Assembly (NCBI GenBank): GCA_025055055.1
Contig: JANWYX010000388.1
Location: forward strand, 1-6,677
Direction of reading: 5' to 3'
DNA: 6,677 bases
Source: Caldilinea sp.
GTDB taxonomy: Bacteria; Chloroflexota; Anaerolineae; Caldilineales; Caldilineaceae
Below are positions 1 through 6,677 of the stretch, piece by piece. The position numbers were made by a program, and so were the translations under genes. Numbering within the stretch: the stretch's first letter is position 1; each line of letters begins with the position of its first letter. The notes below the pieces were generated by a model that saw only the letters and a list, made by a program, of their open reading frames with translations, was not told the origin of the DNA and made no database searches.

Positions 1-1
1 A

Positions 2-160
2 TCCCAGGAAGGGCTATTAAAACGCTTTCGTAAAGCGGTAGCTGAAGCGCGCATTTTGCCCATCGTCAGACAGAAACGCTGGTTCACATCCAAGAGCGAA
101 ATCCGTCGCATCAAGCGACAAAAAGCGATTCGTAAGGCTCAACGATTGAATCGTTCGTAA
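2..160 (+). CDS. rpsU: 30S ribosomal protein S21, 3' part (5' end outside window)
   Basis: The window opens inside this gene. Reading from base 2 gives 52 residues beginning SQEGLLKRFRKAV and ending KAQRLNRS before the TAA at 158-160. S21 is a small basic protein of the 30S subunit platform that helps base-pair the 16S 3' end with mRNA during initiation. The evidence is the family pattern: an ESxExxLKRFRKAV-like first helix, then ILPIVRQKRWF, then a very basic tail rich in Lys and Arg (SEIRRIKRQKAIRKAQR). The usual family length is about 60-70 residues, so roughly ten N-terminal residues are missing. infA starts 8 nt after its stop, and the stop codon lies beside the infA ribosome binding site, so the two are surely one transcript. 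I recognise it from sequence pattern, not from a search; a different small basic ribosomal protein is unlikely. Confidence 0.88.
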   Translation, partial: SQEGLLKRFRKAVAEARILPIVRQKRWFTSKSEIRRIKRQKAIRKAQRLNRS

Positions 161-168
161 GGAAACAC

Positions 169-387
169 ATGCCAGAAGAAACCATCACCCTCGACGGCAA
201 AATCGTCGATGCCCTGCCGAACGCCATGTTCAAGGTCGAGCTTGAAAATGGCCATACGGTACTTGCCTATTTGTCGGGGAAAATGCGCAAGTATTATATT
301 CGCGTCCTGTTGGGGGATCGCGTCAAGGTCGAATTGAGTCCTTATGATCTGACACGCGGACGCATCACCTATCGATACCGCAATTAA
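169..387 (+). CDS. infA: Translation initiation factor IF-1
   Basis: This is a 72-residue cytoplasmic protein, the standard IF-1 length. IF-1 binds the 30S A site and works with IF-2 and IF-3 to place initiator tRNA. Nearly the whole sequence follows the family: an S1-like OB fold with G(K/T)(I/V)V(D/E)ALPNAMFKVELENGH at residues about 10-29, then SGKMRKYYIRVLLGDRVKVELSPYDLTRGRITYR at about 36-70. The start is fixed by the Shine-Dalgarno-like AAGGA at 159-163, five bases before the ATG and overlapping the rpsU stop codon. This favours translational coupling with rpsU. Position 2 is Pro where many IF-1 proteins have Ala. A strong terminator begins 20 nt after the stop, so infA is the last gene of its operon here. 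In many bacteria infA lies in the large ribosomal-protein cluster (near secY/rpmJ); pairing with rpsU is a different context. Confidence 0.98.
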   Translation: MPEETITLDGKIVDALPNAMFKVELENGHTVLAYLSGKMRKYYIRVLLGDRVKVELSPYDLTRGRITYRYRN

Positions 388-407
388 TCGGGCAAATGCA
401 GTGCGTT

Positions 408-444
408 GAAAAGGGGCTGATAATAATCAGCCCCTTTTCTTTTG
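408..444. terminator. Strong intrinsic terminator between convergent infA and NUDIX genes
   Basis: A perfect 13-bp inverted repeat has arms at 408-420 (GAAAAGGGGCTGA) and 427-439 (TCAGCCCCTTTTC) with a 6-nt loop TAATAA. On the plus strand it runs into TTTTCTTTT, which gives a good U-rich tail for infA. The stem is flanked by A's on one side and T's on the other, so read from the minus strand it also ends in TTTT. It can therefore serve the NUDIX gene that ends at 492 on the opposite strand. It is the clearest RNA-level signal in the window. Confidence 0.93.
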
Positions 445-468
445 TCGACTTCTTTTTCTTTTGTCAAC
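435..468. repeat. Short tandem near-duplicate of a T-rich 15-mer
   Basis: TTTTCTTTTGTCGAC at 435-449 recurs as TTTTCTTTTGTCAAC at 454-468. The match is 14 of 15 with a 19-bp period. The first copy overlaps the U-tract of the infA terminator. It looks like a local slippage duplication of the terminator tail; a second T-tract may add a back-up release site. No protein or RNA function is claimed. Confidence 0.6.
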
Positions 469-491
469 GGCTATGAAATTTATCCTTCCCG

Positions 492-1674
<1,183 letters not shown>

Positions 1675-1689
1675 TGAATTTTTCTCATA

Positions 1690-1742
<53 letters not shown>

Positions 1743-1756
1743 TCTGGGCGTCTCTT

Positions 1757-1791
1757 GCCGCAAATGATCGAAAGAATCGGTTCTTTGCGGC
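1757..1791 (-). terminator. Possible hairpin terminator after the permease gene
   Basis: Just past the permease stop (TAG at 1796-1798) the sequence can fold with 8-bp perfect arms GCCGCAAA (1757-1764) and TTTGCGGC (1784-1791) around a 19-nt loop. A competing inner palindrome AAAGAA/TTCTTT lies at 1771-1786. No U-tract follows on the minus strand, so it is not a canonical intrinsic terminator. It may only slow read-through or protect the 3' end. It ends 15 bp short of the -35 of the next promoter. Confidence 0.4.
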
Positions 1792-1795
1792 CACG

Positions 1796-3682
<1,887 letters not shown>

Positions 3683-3690
3683 GAGATGAT

Positions 3691-3694
3691 CTCC
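3691..3694 (-). promoter_or_regulatory. Ribosome binding site of the permease gene
   Basis: GGAG on the minus strand lies 8 nt upstream of the ATG at 3680-3682. It supports this start and shows the permease is translated independently of mug, whose stop is at 3717-3719. Confidence 0.7.
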
Positions 3695-3716
3695 GCCAGG
3701 TTCAATCTGGAGAGGA

Positions 3717-4274
3717 CTACAGTTCTTCGAGTTGCAGACGAAATTGTTGAAAGAGCGCCGTCAACGACGCAAAGGAGTAGTGAGCGTTAAGCCCGCTGGG
3801 ATTGGGCAGCACCCATACAGGGACGTCGGCTAGCGTCTCCGCCTGTGGCCCGATCTGCGCCTTGGGTCGCCGGAAGGCGGTTCGATAGGCGGTGACGCCC
3901 AGGACGGCGACGCTCCGAGGCCGGAAACGCCGTACGACCTGAAAAAGCCGCTCCCCACCGGCGATCAACTCTTCGGCGCCCAGCTCGGCGGCTGTAGCGG
4001 TGGCGCGATTGACGAAATTGGTGATCCCGCAACCGTACTCAAGCAGCAGATGTTGTTCAGAAGGTTTCAGAAGACGCGGGGTGAAACCGGCCGCATACAA
4101 GACCGGCCAGAAACGGTTGCCCGGCCGCGCAAAATGACAGCCCGTCCAACCGGAGTAGAGACCGGGATTGATGCCCACGAAAAGCACGCGCAGATTCGGC
4201 GCAATGACATCTTCAAGGCTGCGATTGTAGGCGACGGTCAGATCTTCCGGAGAGGGTTTCTTCAGAAAAGCCAT
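3717..4274 (-). CDS. mug: G/U mismatch-specific uracil-DNA glycosylase (Mug/TDG family)
   Basis: This 185-residue DNA repair enzyme removes uracil (and in the family, ethenocytosine or thymine opposite G), starting base-excision repair. The family-2 motifs are intact. GINPG at 34-38 carries the water-positioning Asn (N36, equivalent to E. coli Mug N18), and NPSGLN at 158-163 is the strand-wedging loop. HFARPGNRFWPVLYAAGFTPRLLKPSEQ follows E. coli Mug closely. E. coli Mug has 168 residues; here about 17 extra residues precede the LEDVIAPNLRV start of the core. Actinobacterial-type Mug proteins have a similar PSPEDL-like extension, so I keep the ATG at 4274. In the wedge loop an Ala (164) stands where E. 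coli has Arg146. No Shine-Dalgarno is visible before the ATG; instead an extended -10 lies 7 nt upstream, suggesting a leaderless mRNA. The permease gene follows after 34 nt. Confidence 0.94.
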   Translation of the reverse strand: MAFLKKPSPEDLTVAYNRSLEDVIAPNLRVLFVGINPGLYSGWTGCHFARPGNRFWPVLYAAGFTPRLLKPSEQHLLLEYGCGITNFVNRATATAAELGAEELIAGGERLFQVVRRFRPRSVAVLGVTAYRTAFRRPKAQIGPQAETLADVPVWVLPNPSGLNAHYSFASLTALFQQFRLQLEEL

Positions 4275-4280
4275 ACGTTC

Positions 4281-4289
4281 AGTATATCA
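4281..4289 (-). promoter_or_regulatory. Extended -10 element for a leaderless mug transcript
   Basis: On the minus strand TGATATACT is a TGn extended -10 followed by TATACT (plus-strand 4281-4286). Six bases separate it from the ATG, so the normal start site falls on the A of the start codon (4274). There is no good -35 at 16-18 bp, which an extended -10 can compensate, and no ribosome binding site before the ATG. Confidence 0.55.
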
Positions 4290-4363
4290 CATGAGAACCG
4301 GCGCTTTACGAGGGCTCATTGATTCGCTTTGGCTGACAGTGCAGCTCCTTGTGGCAGGCGCGC

Positions 4364-4392
4364 TTGTCGTTCGACGCCGGGGTGTGTACAAT
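4364..4392 (+). promoter_or_regulatory. Sigma-70-type promoter for trpB-purC
   Basis: TTGTCG (4364-4369) and TACAAT (4387-4392) are separated by exactly 17 bp. The -10 matches consensus at five of six positions and the -35 at four of six. The expected start is near 4399, giving a leader of about 104 nt before the trpB ATG. This promoter and the mug promoter diverge within the 228-bp interval between the two genes. Confidence 0.6.
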
Positions 4393-4398
4393 GTCTCG

Positions 4399-4502
4399 CT
4401 GGATAGCATGCGCCCGTTCGGTCTCTGCGCCAGAGCGCAAGGGGCGGCTACGTCCGTGAACTCGTCGCATCACCATCTCATTCTCACCAGCAGGAGCAAC
4501 CG
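4399..4502 (+). other. Predicted 5' leader of trpB with ribosome binding site
   Basis: This is the presumed untranslated leader between the promoter and trpB. AGGAG at 4492-4496 sits 6 nt before the ATG, an ideal Shine-Dalgarno. Two small mutually exclusive hairpins can form (CTCTG/CAGAG at 4423-4435 and TGCGC/GCGCA at 4426-4439), each only 5 bp. I see no Trp-codon-rich leader peptide, T-box, or terminator with a U-tract, so no attenuation mechanism is claimed. Confidence 0.4.
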
Positions 4503-5873
<1,371 letters not shown>

Positions 5874-5906
5874 CCATCCGTAGAACTGTCAAACGCAAAG
5901 CGACCT

Positions 5907-6677
<771 letters not shown>

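Noticed and set aside
4391..4459. Possible 22-residue trp leader peptide with one Trp codon before trpB
   Set aside because: Its ATG overlaps the predicted -10 hexamer, so it would not be in the transcript. It has a single Trp codon and no terminator/antiterminator pair follows.

Overview
The window is 6.7 kb of ordinary, densely packed bacterial chromosome with moderately high GC. It holds eight protein genes, two cut by the window edges, and I see no mobile element, CRISPR array, rRNA or tRNA. The gene set suggests a Chloroflexota-like or other deep-branching bacterium: an S21 with an ESQE...KRFRKAV start next to a highly conserved IF-1, a TrpB2-type tryptophan synthase beta chain, a long-form PurC, and an actinobacterial/Chloroflexi-style Mug with an N-terminal extension. 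That placement is an inference from protein style only.

Layout. (1) Plus strand, 2-387: the end of rpsU (ribosomal protein S21) followed 8 nt later by infA (IF-1), a translation operon that ends at a strong 13-bp hairpin terminator (408-444). (2) Minus strand, 1674 to 492: a DtxR/MntR-type metal-dependent repressor whose 3' end overlaps the start of a NUDIX hydrolase gene by 20 nt. The pair has its own promoter with consensus -35 and -10 hexamers (TTGACA-N18-TATAAT). A perfect 6-1-6 palindrome lies over the expected transcription start, so autoregulation is likely. (3) Minus strand, 4274 to 1796: mug (G/U mismatch-specific uracil-DNA glycosylase) followed after 34 nt by a 628-aa SLC13/DASS-type permease with two central RCK_C (TrkA-C) domains. 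mug has an extended -10 element exactly where a leaderless mRNA would start. (4) Plus strand from about 4364: a promoter, a leader of about 100 nt, trpB (TrpB2 subfamily) and then purC (SAICAR synthetase), which runs off the right edge.

How the genes work together. rpsU-infA supplies translation initiation. The repressor-NUDIX pair probably links a metal signal to clean-up of nucleotides or dinucleoside polyphosphates. mug is DNA base-excision repair. trpB and purC are biosynthetic genes that appear to be co-transcribed. The 4275-4502 interval is a divergent promoter region between mug and trpB; 388-491 is a convergent terminator region. No stretch longer than 300 bases lacks a gene. I found no convincing undescribed system. 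The most testable observations are the promoter/operator of the DtxR-type gene, the leaderless-looking mug start, the non-canonical metal ligands of the repressor, and the overlap-coupled repressor-NUDIX pair.
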